DNA of 64,000 bases from Oscillospiraceae bacterium (GCA_017828975.1 JAGAJN010000014.1:62001-126000); one strand, 5' to 3'. Positions 34,347 to 43,814 are shown, counted from the stretch's first letter. Notes: generated from the letters alone by a model not told the origin. Program-made: numbers and translations.

Positions 34347-35199
34347 TGTAAACCTCCAGAATTTTCTCTGTAAATTTTTCCCGTCCCACACGGTCGAGAG
34401 TGAACTTGAAGCGTTCACCGGGATTTGCATTTTCCGCAAAGAACTCGATAGCCGCATCGCAGATCTTCATAAGCTTTTCCTTGTCCTCGATGAAAGGAAT
34501 GACAGCCTCGCCCTTGCTTATGCTGTTTCCGAAAAGCCCGCCGAAGGAAACGATGTAGCCGTGAACCGTGTCCCAAGCATCTGTGGGACAAGCCTTTACG
34601 CAGCGTCCGCAGAAGTTGCACTTTTCCTCGTCAACGGTGATAACGCCGTCCTTTATGGAAATAGCATTTGTTCTGCAAGCCTTTTCACAAACACCGCACT
34701 TTATGCAGTCACTCTCACGCCAATTTACCTTTATGCCGCCCTTGATACCAAGGTCATTTTCCTCGGCTTTCAGGCAGTTGTTCTGACAGCCCGTAATGCC
34801 GAATTTGAATTTGTGAGGAAGTTCTCTTGCAAAATATCTCTCGTCCAGTTCCTTAGCCAGCGCAAATGTGTCGATACAGCCGGAGGGACATATCGCTTCG
34901 CCCTGACAGGCAGTGACCGTCCTAACTCTCGGTCCGCATACGCCCGGTTCAACGCCGCCCTCGGCAAGCGCTGCCTTTACAGCGTCAATGTCATCAAGCT
35001 TGATAAAGGGTATCTCCACGCTCTGACGTGATGTAAGATGAACATGACCGTCACCGAATTTCTCTGCCACCTCCGCAATCTTCGCCAGCTGTACCGCACT
35101 GAGATTTCCGCCTACCACTCTAAGCCTGAGCGAGAAGTTGTTCTTCTGCTTCTGCCTCATAAAACCGCCCTTTTTCAGGGTGCCGTAATCTACTGCCAT
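34339..35199 (-). CDS. Compact siroheme sulfite reductase with ferredoxin domain
   Basis: 286 residues. Siroheme-[4Fe-4S] cysteines are in place: C98-x5-C104 and C138-x3-C142. Two ferredoxin clusters follow: C165/168/171/175 and C194/197/200/204. The N-terminal part ([31 protein letters not shown]) is the ferredoxin-like half domain. This is about half the size of a NirA/CysI enzyme and resembles AsrC or small dissimilatory-type reductases. It should reduce the sulfite made by AprAB to sulfide. AGGAGG precedes the ATG at 35199. Confidence 0.92.
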   Translation of the reverse strand: MAVDYGTLKKGGFMRQKQKNNFSLRLRVVGGNLSAVQLAKIAEVAEKFGDGHVHLTSRQSVEIPFIKLDDIDAVKAALAEGGVEPGVCGPRVRTVTACQGEAICPSGCIDTFALAKELDERYFARELPHKFKFGITGCQNNCLKAEENDLGIKGGIKVNWRESDCIKCGVCEKACRTNAISIKDGVITVDEEKCNFCGRCVKACPTDAWDTVHGYIVSFGGLFGNSISKGEAVIPFIEDKEKLMKICDAAIEFFAENANPGERFKFTLDRVGREKFTEKILEVYNG

Positions 35200-35212
35200 T
35201 GCTCCCGTCCTC

Positions 35213-36439
35213 CTATATTTTTTCGATTGCCTGTCTGAAATCCTCTATAAGATCGTCAATATCCTCAATGCCGATGCTTATTCTGATAAGGTCGTCATAA
35301 ACGCCCGCACTCTGCTTCTGCTGCTCGCTGCTGTGAGTGTAGATCGTGCTTGCTGCGTGAATTACCAGCGTCCGAACATCACCGATATTTGTAGCTATAC
35401 AGGCATATTTCAGATTGTTTATCAGCTTGAATGCCTTTTCCTTGCTGCCCGCCCTGAGGGTGAGTATCGCACCGCCCCGTCCGCCGAACTGCTTTTTCGT
35501 CAGCTCGTAATAGGGACTGTCTGCAAGTGCGGGATAATTGACCTGCATATCGGGGACGGTTTTCAGAAACTCCGCAAGACCTAAGGCATTCTCGCAAAGC
35601 CGTTCCATTCTCAGCCCCAGCGTTTCCAGCCCGACGGAATTCAGAAACGCATTCATCGGTGCCAGACAGCAGCCGACGTTTCTCCAGATACCGTTTCTAA
35701 GCTTTGCAAGATAAGCAAGCTTACCATATTTTTCGTATTCCGCAAGCCCCGGATAACGGGAAATATCCCACTTGAAATTTCCGCTGTCAACGATAATGCC
35801 GCTGATAGCATTTCCCCCGCCGTTTATGTATTTCGACGAGGAATGAACAACAATGTCCGCCCCGTAGTCGAAGGGGTTTATCAGATAGGGAGTAGCCGTT
35901 GTGCTGTCGATAATAAGCGGAATGCCACGGCTGTGAGCCGCCTCGGAAACCGATTTTATGTCCACCACGTCCAGCTTTGGATTGCCGATAAGCTCCGTGA
36001 AAACCGCCTTTGTCTTATCCGTGATAAGCTCCGAAACGCTTTCTGCGGTCACCTCCTCGGCAAATTTTGTCGTTATCCCGAAGGCTTCAAGGTCGGTGAA
36101 CAGATCTATCGTTCCCCCGAAAAGCCCCGAGCCTGCGATTATCTCGTCCCCCGCCTGCAAAATATTCAGCAGGGACATTGTGACCGCTGCCATTCCCGAT
36201 GAACAGGCGACCGCCCCTATGCCCTTTTCCAGAGCGGCGATCCTCCGTTCAAAAGCGTCCACCGTGGGATTGCTTATGCGGGTGTAAGCGTAGCCGGGAG
36301 CCTTGTTGTTAAATACCGCTTCAAGCCGTTCTGCGGAGGGCTGTGCAAATGCACTTGACGTACATATGGAAGTAAGCGTTGCACCTGTTGACTTTTCGCC
36401 GCCGAAGCTTTGATGAAGCAGTGCTGTGTTAAAATTCAT
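35213..36439 (-). CDS. metY: O-acetylhomoserine sulfhydrylase-like PLP enzyme (MetY)
   Basis: 408 residues, Cys/Met-metabolism PLP family. The PLP lysine is in [13 protein letters not shown] (about residue 203); [22 protein letters not shown] and CSSGMAAV are family signatures. It should replace the acyl group of an activated homoserine with sulfur to give homocysteine. In the Wolinella system the sulfur donor is a ThiS-type thiocarboxylate, and the matching carrier, E1 and JAMM genes are just downstream here. Free sulfide as donor is the alternative. Confidence 0.93.
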   Translation of the reverse strand: MNFNTALLHQSFGGEKSTGATLTSICTSSAFAQPSAERLEAVFNNKAPGYAYTRISNPTVDAFERRIAALEKGIGAVACSSGMAAVTMSLLNILQAGDEIIAGSGLFGGTIDLFTDLEAFGITTKFAEEVTAESVSELITDKTKAVFTELIGNPKLDVVDIKSVSEAAHSRGIPLIIDSTTATPYLINPFDYGADIVVHSSSKYINGGGNAISGIIVDSGNFKWDISRYPGLAEYEKYGKLAYLAKLRNGIWRNVGCCLAPMNAFLNSVGLETLGLRMERLCENALGLAEFLKTVPDMQVNYPALADSPYYELTKKQFGGRGGAILTLRAGSKEKAFKLINNLKYACIATNIGDVRTLVIHAASTIYTHSSEQQKQSAGVYDDLIRISIGIEDIDDLIEDFRQAIEKI

Positions 36440-36457
36440 AATATCACCCGAATTCTA

Positions 36458-37516
36458 TTAGATAAATACCGACTCTTCCTTTAATGCTTCGTTTTCAAGG
36501 AGATATGCCCTATCTCCCGCCGTGACGAACATTCGGTAAACGAAAACATCGACCTTTTCGCCCTTTGCTATCTGCGGCTCGTCAAATCCCCGTCTTGCGG
36601 TGATAAGAACATCATTCACACGAACGGAAAGCTCAATGCTCGAACCTCTAAACGCCACCCGCTCAACGATACCCTCGGAGGACGAACTGCGGTATCTCTG
36701 CACCTCGTTTTTCTTGTATATCTTCACAAATTCGGGACGAACGATCGCCTTCTCCGCACCCTCGATCTCCTCAAAGGTATGGAAGCTTTTGTATTCCCCG
36801 AAAATAGACGGCTGACCGAAAAACGACGCCGTAAACGATGTCTGCGGCTTGCTGTACACCTCAGCGGGAGTCCCCGTCTGCTCGATGCGTCCCTTGTTTG
36901 TGATGATTATCTCGTCAGCGACCTCAATAGCCTCGTCCTGGTCGTGGGTAACGAAAATGCTTGTTACACCCAGCTTTGAGATCATATCCTTCAGCCAGCT
37001 GCGAAGCTCCTGACGTACCTTTGCGTCAATGGCGGCGAAGGGCTCGTCCAGCAAAAGCAGCTGCGGATTGGGAGCCAGCGCCCTTGCAAATGCCACTCTC
37101 TGCCGCTGTCCGCCCGAAAGCTGACTGGGAAACCGCTTTTCCAGCCCCTCCAGCCCGATAAGCTTCACCATCTCATTGACCCGCTCGTCAATGAACGCCT
37201 TATCCTTTTTCTGCACCTTCAGCCCGAATGCAATGTTATCGTAAACGGTCATATATCGGAAAAGTGCGTAATTCTGGAAAACGAAGCCTATCCCTCTCTG
37301 TGCGGCGGGCAGGTCGTTTACCACCTTGCCGTCAATGATTATCTCACCACTGTCGGGAGTTTCAAGGCCCGCTATCATTCGGAGGATAGTTGTCTTTCCG
37401 CTTCCGCTGGGGCCTAAAAGTCCGATAAGCTTGCCCTTTTCAATGCCGAAGCTTACATTGTCGGAAGCCTTGTAGCTGCCAAAGCTTTTGTTTATATTTT
37501 TCAGTTCAACGTACAT
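36458..37516 (-). CDS. cysA: Sulfate ABC transporter ATP-binding protein CysA
   Basis: 352 residues. Walker A GPSGSGKTT, signature LSGGQRQR and Walker B LLLLDEP lie in the first 235 residues; the rest is a regulatory domain (QTGTPAEVYSKPQTSF then a TOBE-like part). Energises import through CysT and CysW, both encoded immediately upstream. The gene overlaps cysW by 11 bases. Confidence 0.96.
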   Translation of the reverse strand: MYVELKNINKSFGSYKASDNVSFGIEKGKLIGLLGPSGSGKTTILRMIAGLETPDSGEIIIDGKVVNDLPAAQRGIGFVFQNYALFRYMTVYDNIAFGLKVQKKDKAFIDERVNEMVKLIGLEGLEKRFPSQLSGGQRQRVAFARALAPNPQLLLLDEPFAAIDAKVRQELRSWLKDMISKLGVTSIFVTHDQDEAIEVADEIIITNKGRIEQTGTPAEVYSKPQTSFTASFFGQPSIFGEYKSFHTFEEIEGAEKAIVRPEFVKIYKKNEVQRYRSSSSEGIVERVAFRGSSIELSVRVNDVLITARRGFDEPQIAKGEKVDVFVYRMFVTAGDRAYLLENEALKEESVFI

Positions 37517-38330
37517 CTTCCGACTCTCTCTTTCCTATGTACTCGATAATGCTCCTTGCAATGAGGATAACTACCGCCATTACCACAAGTATTGACGAAA
37601 CCGCAAATGCGGGAACATATCTGAATTCGTTAAACAGTATCTCAACATGCAGCGGCAAAGTGTTTGTCTTTCCTCTCAGATGACCCGACAGAACGGAAAC
37701 CGCTCCGAATTCGCCCATAGCCCTTGCCGCACAAAGCACAACGCCGTAAAGAAACGCCCATTTTATATGCGGGAATGTTATCTTCGTGAAAATGGTGAAG
37801 CCGTCTGCACCCATAAGTGCCGCCGCTTCCTCCTCGTCCGTTCCCTGTGCTTCAAGGACGGGTATCAGCTCTCTTGAAATAAAGGGGAAGGTCACAAAAA
37901 CAGTCGCAAGAATTATTCCGGGAACTGCGAATACTATCTTTATATCGTATCTTTCCAGCAGCGGATAAAGGGGACTTTGCCGACCGAATGTGAGAACGAA
38001 TATAAGTCCTGCGATTATGGGAGATACCGTAACAGGCAGGTCAATAAGTGTGCTTAAAAGCTTCTTTCCCTTGAAATGAAATTTTGTTATGAGCCAAGCG
38101 GCAAACAGTCCGAAGACTGTGTTTATCAGAACGGCAACGACCGTCGCTTCAACAGTCAGCAGAGCCGCCTTTACTGTGTATTTATCCGAAACAGCCTCGG
38201 CATATACCGAAAAGCCCTGCTTGAACGCTTCCGTAATGACCGTTATCAAAGGCAGCAGGAGCATAAGGACAACAAACAGAACGCTTATGCCGATAAGCAG
38301 CCCTTTTACAAGCTTTGATTCCTTATGCAC
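37506..38330 (-). CDS. cysW: Sulfate ABC transporter permease CysW
   Basis: 274 residues, about six transmembrane helices. The cytoplasmic EAA loop is seen as EEEAAALMGADGFTIFTKITFP in consecutive pieces, the contact with CysA, and the segment LCAARAMGEFGAVSVLSGH is characteristic of sulfate permeases. It overlaps cysT by eight bases. Confidence 0.96.
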   Translation of the reverse strand: MHKESKLVKGLLIGISVLFVVLMLLLPLITVITEAFKQGFSVYAEAVSDKYTVKAALLTVEATVVAVLINTVFGLFAAWLITKFHFKGKKLLSTLIDLPVTVSPIIAGLIFVLTFGRQSPLYPLLERYDIKIVFAVPGIILATVFVTFPFISRELIPVLEAQGTDEEEAAALMGADGFTIFTKITFPHIKWAFLYGVVLCAARAMGEFGAVSVLSGHLRGKTNTLPLHVEILFNEFRYVPAFAVSSILVVMAVVILIARSIIEYIGKRESEDVR

Positions 38331-39168
38331 CCGAGCCGCCCCCTTTAAGTATCTTTGAATTTCTTATCTGAATGAGATTTACAAGAAACAGTATCAGGAA
38401 GGACGCCGCCAGCATAACCAACGCAATTGCCGATGCGCTTGCATAGTCATATTCCTGAAGCTCCGACATAATTATCAGCGGAGTTATCTCCGTTTCAAAG
38501 GGCTGATTTCCCGCAATGAAAACCACGCTGCCGTATTCGCCAAGGCATCTTCCGAACGCCAGACCGAAGCCCGTAAACACCGCAGGCATTATCTCGGGGA
38601 ATATGACCTTCCAAAATGTCCTGCGCCTGCTTGCGCCTAGCACAGCCGCCGCTTCCTCATAGGACGAATCAAGCTTTTCCAGCACCGGCTGAACGGCTCT
38701 CACCACAAAGGGGATCCCGATGAAAACCATCGCCACCGTTATGCCTATTCTGGTATATGCGATCTTCACGCCGAATTTCGCGAAAAATCCGCCGATAAGC
38801 CCCTTGTCCGCCGTAAGAGAGGTAAGTGAAATTCCCGCAACGGCGGTGGGGAGTGCGAAGGGCAGCTCGATCATTCCGTCAAGCAGCCGCTTCAAAGGGA
38901 AATCATACCTGACAAGCACCCAGGCAAGAATTACTCCCATTACCGCATTTATCAGCGAGGCTATCAGTGCCGTGATAAAGCTTACCTCGAAGCTTGCCAG
39001 CACACGCTTCCTCGTTATTGTTTCTATCACATCTCCGAAGCTCATATTCGCCGCAAATATTGCCAGCGACGCCAGCGGGATAATTACGACAACGCTGAGA
39101 AGCGTCAGCGTAACGCCCATTGACAGCCCGAAGCCGGGAATAACTCTCCTGTTTGCTTTTTTCATCAT
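38323..39168 (-). CDS. cysT: Sulfate ABC transporter permease CysT
   Basis: 281 residues, about six transmembrane helices, with EAAAVLGASRRRTFWKVIFPEI as EAA loop (in pieces) and FGRCLGEYGSVVFIAGN typical of CysT/CysU. Starts three bases after the sulfate-binding protein stop. Confidence 0.96.
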   Translation of the reverse strand: MMKKANRRVIPGFGLSMGVTLTLLSVVVIIPLASLAIFAANMSFGDVIETITRKRVLASFEVSFITALIASLINAVMGVILAWVLVRYDFPLKRLLDGMIELPFALPTAVAGISLTSLTADKGLIGGFFAKFGVKIAYTRIGITVAMVFIGIPFVVRAVQPVLEKLDSSYEEAAAVLGASRRRTFWKVIFPEIMPAVFTGFGLAFGRCLGEYGSVVFIAGNQPFETEITPLIIMSELQEYDYASASAIALVMLAASFLILFLVNLIQIRNSKILKGGGSGA

Positions 39169-39171
39169 TCA

Positions 39172-40221
39172 TCAATCCGCTTTTTCATAGATTTCATCAA
39201 ATACTCCGCCGTCAGCAAAATGGGTCTTCTGAGCAGCGTCCCAGCCGCCGAAATCGGAGATGTTTACAAGGTTGATGCCAAGGTCGAAGGTGTCAGCATA
39301 TTCCTTGAGGATAGCTTCATTGGACGGTCTGTAATAGTTATCTCCCGCAATTCTCTGCGCCTCGTCGGAGTAGAGATAGCTGAGATATTCGGTTGCCGCA
39401 TCTCTTGTTCCCCTGCTGTCAACCACCTTATCAACGATAGCAACAGACGGCTGAGCGAGGATACTTACGCTCGGCGTGATTATCTCATATCCGTCAGGAT
39501 AGTCCTTGATGGAAAGATACGCTTCATTCTCCCACGCCAGCAGCACATCGCCCTGACCGTTTTCAACGAATGTGGTGGTAGCACCTCTTGCGCCCGAGTC
39601 AAGCACCAGAACATTTTGATAAAGCTTCTTGATAAACTCCTTTACCTGAGCCTCATCGCCGCCGTAAAGCTTGTCGGCATATGCCCACGCCGCAAGATAA
39701 TTCCAGCGTGCACCGCCCGAGGTCTTGGGGTTCGGTGTGATAACGCCTATGCCGTCCTTGACAAGATCGTCCCAGTCGTGAATGTCCTTGGGATTTCCCT
39801 TGCGAACGAGGAAAACGATTGTCGAAGTGTAGGGTGCGCTGTCATTTGCAAACTCGCTTACCCAGCCGTCCTCGATAAGTCCCGCATCACGGACAGCGTT
39901 CACGTCGTATTCCAGAGCCAGCGTTACAACGTCCGCTTCAAGACCGTTTGCGACCTCCAAAGCCTGCTTGCCCGAGCCGCCGTGGGACTGAGTTATCTCA
40001 ATGTCCTGCCCCGTTTTCTCTTTCCAATGCTCGGCAAATATCTTATTGTAGGCTTCGTAAAGCTCTCTTGTGGGGTCGTAGGAAACGTTTGTCAGTGAAA
40101 TGCTGTCCGACTTGGCTTCTGCGGAATTCTGCGAGCAGCCGGTCAGCCCCGTAACGCCAATGGCAACGGCAGCAGCTGCAATAAACGACTTGTATATGTA
40201 TTCCTTGATATTCTTTTTCAT
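39172..40221 (-). CDS. sbp: Sulfate-binding lipoprotein of the ABC transporter
   Basis: 349 residues. A signal peptide ends in the lipobox GLTGCS, so the protein should be anchored outside the membrane. NVSYDPTRELYEAYN and QSHGGSGKQALEVANGLEADVVTLALEYD are conserved sulfate-binding segments of the Sbp/CysP family. First full gene of the sulfur operon; a consensus promoter and a 140-base leader with a small ORF lie upstream. Confidence 0.96.
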   Translation of the reverse strand: MKKNIKEYIYKSFIAAAAVAIGVTGLTGCSQNSAEAKSDSISLTNVSYDPTRELYEAYNKIFAEHWKEKTGQDIEITQSHGGSGKQALEVANGLEADVVTLALEYDVNAVRDAGLIEDGWVSEFANDSAPYTSTIVFLVRKGNPKDIHDWDDLVKDGIGVITPNPKTSGGARWNYLAAWAYADKLYGGDEAQVKEFIKKLYQNVLVLDSGARGATTTFVENGQGDVLLAWENEAYLSIKDYPDGYEIITPSVSILAQPSVAIVDKVVDSRGTRDAATEYLSYLYSDEAQRIAGDNYYRPSNEAILKEYADTFDLGINLVNISDFGGWDAAQKTHFADGGVFDEIYEKAD

Positions 40222-40270
40222 ATTGATAACCTCTTTCCAAATTTATTTTTATCGTCCGAGAAAAAGGTTA

Positions 40271-40327
40271 TTAACATCGTCCGAAACGGAAGTTGGCTCT
40301 CACCAGCTTCTCAAAAAACTCTTTCAT
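40271..40327 (-). CDS. Putative 18-residue leader peptide of the sulfur operon
   Basis: Reads MKEFFEKLVRANFRFGRC then TAA. GGAG (rc of 40338-40341) lies ten bases before the ATG at 40327. The last sense codon is Cys (TGT), directly before the stop. It is inside the leader between the operon promoter and sbp. A ribosome waiting for Cys-tRNA or releasing slowly here could alter downstream folding or start-site access. No experimental support; too short to judge by coding statistics. Confidence 0.5.
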   Translation of the reverse strand: MKEFFEKLVRANFRFGRC

Positions 40328-40366
40328 TTTGTTCCATCTCCATTACCTACTTAACAGATTGGTATT

Positions 40367-40395
40367 AGTATAGCATTAATTCCCTACCATGTCAA
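40367..40395 (-). promoter_or_regulatory. Sulfur operon promoter
   Basis: Minus-strand TTGACA (40390-40395), 17 bases, TATACT (40367-40372). Arms TGGTA (40360-40364) and TACCA (40385-40389) flank the -10 and spacer and could be part of an operator, for example for the Rrf2 regulator; the arms are short, so this is tentative. Confidence 0.8.
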
Positions 40396-40469
40396 TAGGT
40401 TTAGTAAGATTTCGTGATATTGGTCGTTTTTGGTCGGGTTTTGTGGAAATAATATGGCAAACTACACAA

Positions 40470-40550
40470 ATATGAAGAGTGGAGAGTGGGAATTAAAACA
40501 AATACCGATTATCGGCATTCTCTTAAATTCCGCTCTCCGCTCTTCACTTT
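40470..40550. repeat. Palindromic heptamer-type repeat after the iron-type ABC operon
   Basis: GAAGAGTGGAGAGTGGGAATT on one side (stated in parts: GAAGAGTGGA, GAGTGGGAATT) faces AATTCCGCTC / TCCGCTCTTC on the other, with CCGA/CGGC pairing at the centre. The differences are T/C changes that keep G-U pairing. It forms a long imperfect hairpin just past the stop of the ATPase gene and may end that transcript. Confidence 0.6.
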
Positions 40551-41296
40551 ACAAAAAAGTATCTCCCGAACTCCCCGCTGTACAAAGCTCGAACGCCAAG
40601 TGCATCTTCAAAGGATTTGCTTTTGGCAATAGCTTCGGGAAGATCAAACGCTGTAAGCCGTCCGCCGTTCATTACCGCAATTTTGTCCGAACAGGCAAAG
40701 GCAATGTCCAGGTCGTGCATTACGGCAACGATGGTCTTGCCCATTTCCCGAAGCGTTCCGATAAGCTCGGAAACCTCCAGCTTGTGACGGATATCAAGAT
40801 AGGTCATCGGCTCGTCCAGAAGGATAATATCCGTGTCCTGAGCAAGGGTCATAGCTATCCGCACCCGCTGCTGCTGTCCCCCCGAAAGCTCGCCGAAATT
40901 CCTGTCCGCAAGCTCCGAAACGCCCGCCAGCGACATAGCTTCATCGACCTTTCTTTTATCCTCGGCAGTATATCTTCTCGGATAACCCAGATAGGGAAAT
41001 CTCCCGTGAGAAACCAGCGAACGCACGGAAATGCTCCCCGGATTTTTCATCTGCGGCAGATAGGAAAGCTTCCTCGCCAACACATTTCGGGAAAGCTTGG
41101 AGATGTCCTCCCCGTCCGCAAGAATAGTCCCCGTATCGCAGGTGATAAGCCCCGCCGCCAGCATAAGAAGCGTGCTTTTTCCGCAGCCGTTCGCCCCGAT
41201 GACCGAGGTTATCTCACCCTTTGAAAACAGGGCATTTATCTCCGAAACCACAATGCGCTTACCGTAGCCGCCGCTGACATTTTTCATCTCAAGCAT
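40544..41296 (-). CDS. Iron-complex-type ABC transporter ATP-binding protein
   Basis: 250 residues, FecE/FhuC/BtuD-like. Walker A GANGCGKSTL, LSGGQQQRVRIAMTLAQD and IILLDEPMTYLDI are clear. It overlaps the permease gene by eight bases. Family members import ferric siderophores, heme or cobalamin; the substrate cannot be set from the ATPase. Confidence 0.95.
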   Translation of the reverse strand: MLEMKNVSGGYGKRIVVSEINALFSKGEITSVIGANGCGKSTLLMLAAGLITCDTGTILADGEDISKLSRNVLARKLSYLPQMKNPGSISVRSLVSHGRFPYLGYPRRYTAEDKRKVDEAMSLAGVSELADRNFGELSGGQQQRVRIAMTLAQDTDIILLDEPMTYLDIRHKLEVSELIGTLREMGKTIVAVMHDLDIAFACSDKIAVMNGGRLTAFDLPEAIAKSKSFEDALGVRALYSGEFGRYFFVK

Positions 41297-42287
41297 TGTG
41301 AGAAGCCCCCTTTTTGCGAATGAGAAGCCAGAGGAAAAACGGAACGCCTATGTATGAAACCACCAGCCCCGGCGGCAGCTCATAGGGCGAAAACAGCGTC
41401 CTTGCCAGCGTGTCGCAGATAATAAGGAACGCCGCCCCCAGCACCGTGCAGACAGGCAGCACCGCCGTGTTTTCCGAGCTTCCCGCAATTTTACGGGAAA
41501 TATGCGGGACAACCAGACCCACAAAGCCGATAAGCCCCGAAAAGCTCACCGCCGCCCCCGCCAGAACAGCCGCCGCAGCAAGGCAGCCAAACCGCACCGC
41601 CCCGACGTTCATTCCCAGACTTGCCGCCGTGTTTTCGCCCAGAGCAAGCACATCAAGGTCGTGACTGAGCATCAGCGCAGCCGCTATCCCCACAGCGATA
41701 AATATCCACGCAGGGAACAGCTTCCCCACCGTCACTCCCGCAAAGCTGCCCGCCTTAAAGGAGGAGATCCCCGCCAGCGAATCGGGGAAAACGGTAGTCA
41801 CCGTGTCAATGAACGCATTCAGCAGGCTTGAAACACCGATACCCGTCAGCACAATGGTCATTCGGGACGCACCCGTCTTTTTTGCGATCCCGTAAACCGT
41901 CATCACCGCAAACAGCGCCCCCAGAAACGCCGCAGCGGGCAGCATTTTCACCGCCGTGGGGAACAGCGCCATGCAAAGCACCGTAAACAGCCCCGCCCCC
42001 GCATTTACGCCGATTATGTTAGGAGCCGCCAGCGGATTCCCCAGAACAGACTGAATGACCGCTCCCGAAACTGCCAGCGCAGCCCCCGCAAGGGCAGCCG
42101 CCAGCACCCGGGGCAGCCGTATGTACAAAACTATCCGTTCATCGGGGGACAGACCGTCGGCGGAAATATCGGCAGCCAGCTTCACGGGGGATATCCACTG
42201 CGTCCCCGAGCATATCCCGATGACCGCAGCAATTATCAGTATCCCCATACAGCCGAAAACCCTCCCGACCGTCCTATTTCCCGCCAT
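41289..42287 (-). CDS. Iron-complex-type ABC transporter permease
   Basis: 332 residues from the ATG at 42287 (GAGGAGA upstream); a longer frame to 42368 would run into the binding-protein gene. FecCD family with about nine transmembrane helices, including RLPRVLAAALAGAALAVSG, GVNAGAGLF and FVGLVVPHISR, all typical. A single permease gene suggests a homodimeric channel. Confidence 0.94.
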   Translation of the reverse strand: MAGNRTVGRVFGCMGILIIAAVIGICSGTQWISPVKLAADISADGLSPDERIVLYIRLPRVLAAALAGAALAVSGAVIQSVLGNPLAAPNIIGVNAGAGLFTVLCMALFPTAVKMLPAAAFLGALFAVMTVYGIAKKTGASRMTIVLTGIGVSSLLNAFIDTVTTVFPDSLAGISSFKAGSFAGVTVGKLFPAWIFIAVGIAAALMLSHDLDVLALGENTAASLGMNVGAVRFGCLAAAAVLAGAAVSFSGLIGFVGLVVPHISRKIAGSSENTAVLPVCTVLGAAFLIICDTLARTLFSPYELPPGLVVSYIGVPFFLWLLIRKKGASHNA

Positions 42288-43191
42288 AAAGTATCTCCTC
42301 AAGATATTCGTAAGCCTCGCCCCAGCGGTTATTGGGCTTGTAGTGGAACATATCCTTCGGCAGGACATGGACCCTTCCGTCCTTGACCGCAGTCAGCTCC
42401 TGCCATGCGGGATTTGAACCGAGAGTTTCCTCATACTGCGCAACGGCAGCCTCCGTGTCGCCGCCCATTGTGGTGATGAACACAAAATCGGGGTCCGCAC
42501 GGACGATAGCTTCAAGGCTCAGCTCCTCCAGCAGAGAGCTTTCGCTGTCGGCAATATTTTCGCAGCCGAGGTCGGCAAGCATCTGTCCTGTCATATTGTC
42601 GCTGCCCTTTGCCTTAATGCCCGTGGAATATGACCGCAGCAGCAGTATTTTCGGGTGCTCCTTGTCCTTTGCCCGCTCCACAGACTGCTCGACTTTTTCC
42701 CTGACTGCCTCGCCGTTTTCGGAGTAAAGGTCGCTTCTTCCCGTAATGTCCGTGCAGATTTTCAGCATGGACAGATAATCATCGAAATTCTCCACATCAA
42801 AATAAGCCGCCGTTATCCCCGATGAATCCAGCGTTTCCTCCAGCTTCACCTGATTGGCAATAGTACCCGACAGGATAACAAAATCAACTCCGTCCGCAAT
42901 AAGCCCCTCAACGGAGGGATTTTTCACATCTCCGTAATTCTTCACATCTTCGGGAATATCAAGGGTGTGCCCGTCGTAGGCGTCGTTGGTGATACCGAAA
43001 AGCTCACCTCCCGACAGCTGCCATATCTCCGCCAGACTGCCCGACAGAACGGCGGTCTTTTCAAAGCTTTTCACTTCCACCGTCCTGTCCTGCGAATCGG
43101 TGAAGGTGTAAACGGTGCTGCCGCCGTCGGTTTTTGCGCAGCCTGTCAGCAGCAAAGCCGCCGTTATTATGGGAATTATCAGTTTTTTCAT
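42274..43191 (-). CDS. Iron-complex-type ABC substrate-binding lipoprotein
   Basis: 305 residues, FecB/BtuF-like. A signal peptide ends in LLLTGCAK. The two-lobed PBP2 pattern is visible (SLAEIWQLSGGELFGITND, PSVEGLIADGVDFVILSG, SLEAIVRADPDFVFITTMG). It overlaps both the permease gene (14 bases) and the hydrolase gene (4 bases). Likely ligands are ferric siderophores or corrinoids. Confidence 0.92.
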   Translation of the reverse strand: MKKLIIPIITAALLLTGCAKTDGGSTVYTFTDSQDRTVEVKSFEKTAVLSGSLAEIWQLSGGELFGITNDAYDGHTLDIPEDVKNYGDVKNPSVEGLIADGVDFVILSGTIANQVKLEETLDSSGITAAYFDVENFDDYLSMLKICTDITGRSDLYSENGEAVREKVEQSVERAKDKEHPKILLLRSYSTGIKAKGSDNMTGQMLADLGCENIADSESSLLEELSLEAIVRADPDFVFITTMGGDTEAAVAQYEETLGSNPAWQELTAVKDGRVHVLPKDMFHYKPNNRWGEAYEYLEEILYGGK

Positions 43192-43814
43192 ATAAATGCT
43201 TCCTTTTTTACTTTATTGAATATTGCCGCAGCCAACGCCCTGTGACCGCTCCTGTCCAGATGCTCACGGTCGGCAACGGAGGGCGACGCATAATCCGACG
43301 CCGCCAGAAATTCGCAGCCCGTACTCTCCGCCAGTTTGGAATACGCCGAACGCAGCTCCCTTGACAGCTTCACCGAGTCCTCATCAAACTCCTCATCAAA
43401 GCCCTTTTCTCCCACACCGCTTGCCAGATGAATGGGAGATATGAGCAGTATCTTTGCACGGCTGCTGTATTCCCGCACCTGACCGATAAGCTTTTTCAGC
43501 CCATCGGTGATGGTCGAGGGAGTGTTTCCGAAATAGCTTTTGCAGTCGTTTGTCCCCAGCATAATTATGACCGCCTCGGGGGAATAGCTTTTCAGCAGCT
43601 TTGGCAGAGCGTCGCTGCCCCTTCTTCCGGGACGGTATCTGTCCTCAAAATCGGTAGTCCGTCCGCACAGTCCCTCCTCGTCAACACGGATACCGAAGGG
43701 CAGCAGCTCACGGCTGAGGATACCCGTCCAGCGTTCACCGAGGTCGTAGCGCAGCTTGTTTTCGGGATCGTAGCCGTAGGTATTGGAATCTCCGAAGCAT
43801 AACAGGTCTTTCAT
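43188..43814 (-). CDS. SGNH/GDSL-family hydrolase
   Basis: 208 residues from the ATG at 43814 (GGGGGAG upstream). Seen: the block I serine in CFGDSNTYGYDP, Gly/Asn blocks (MLGTND) and the block V Asp/His in VADREHLD. No signal peptide, so it acts in the cytosol. Being first in an operon with a siderophore-type importer suggests it may open ester bonds of an imported chelate, as Fes/IroE esterases do, but those are of another fold; this is inference. Confidence 0.88.
   Translation of the reverse strand: MKDLLCFGDSNTYGYDPENKLRYDLGERWTGILSRELLPFGIRVDEEGLCGRTTDFEDRYRPGRRGSDALPKLLKSYSPEAVIIMLGTNDCKSYFGNTPSTITDGLKKLIGQVREYSSRAKILLISPIHLASGVGEKGFDEEFDEDSVKLSRELRSAYSKLAESTGCEFLAASDYASPSVADREHLDRSGHRALAAAIFNKVKKEAFI

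Noticed and set aside
40251..40284. ATCGTCCGA direct repeat as a CRISPR or attachment site
   Set aside because: Only two 9-base copies; more likely part of a leader RNA or chance.
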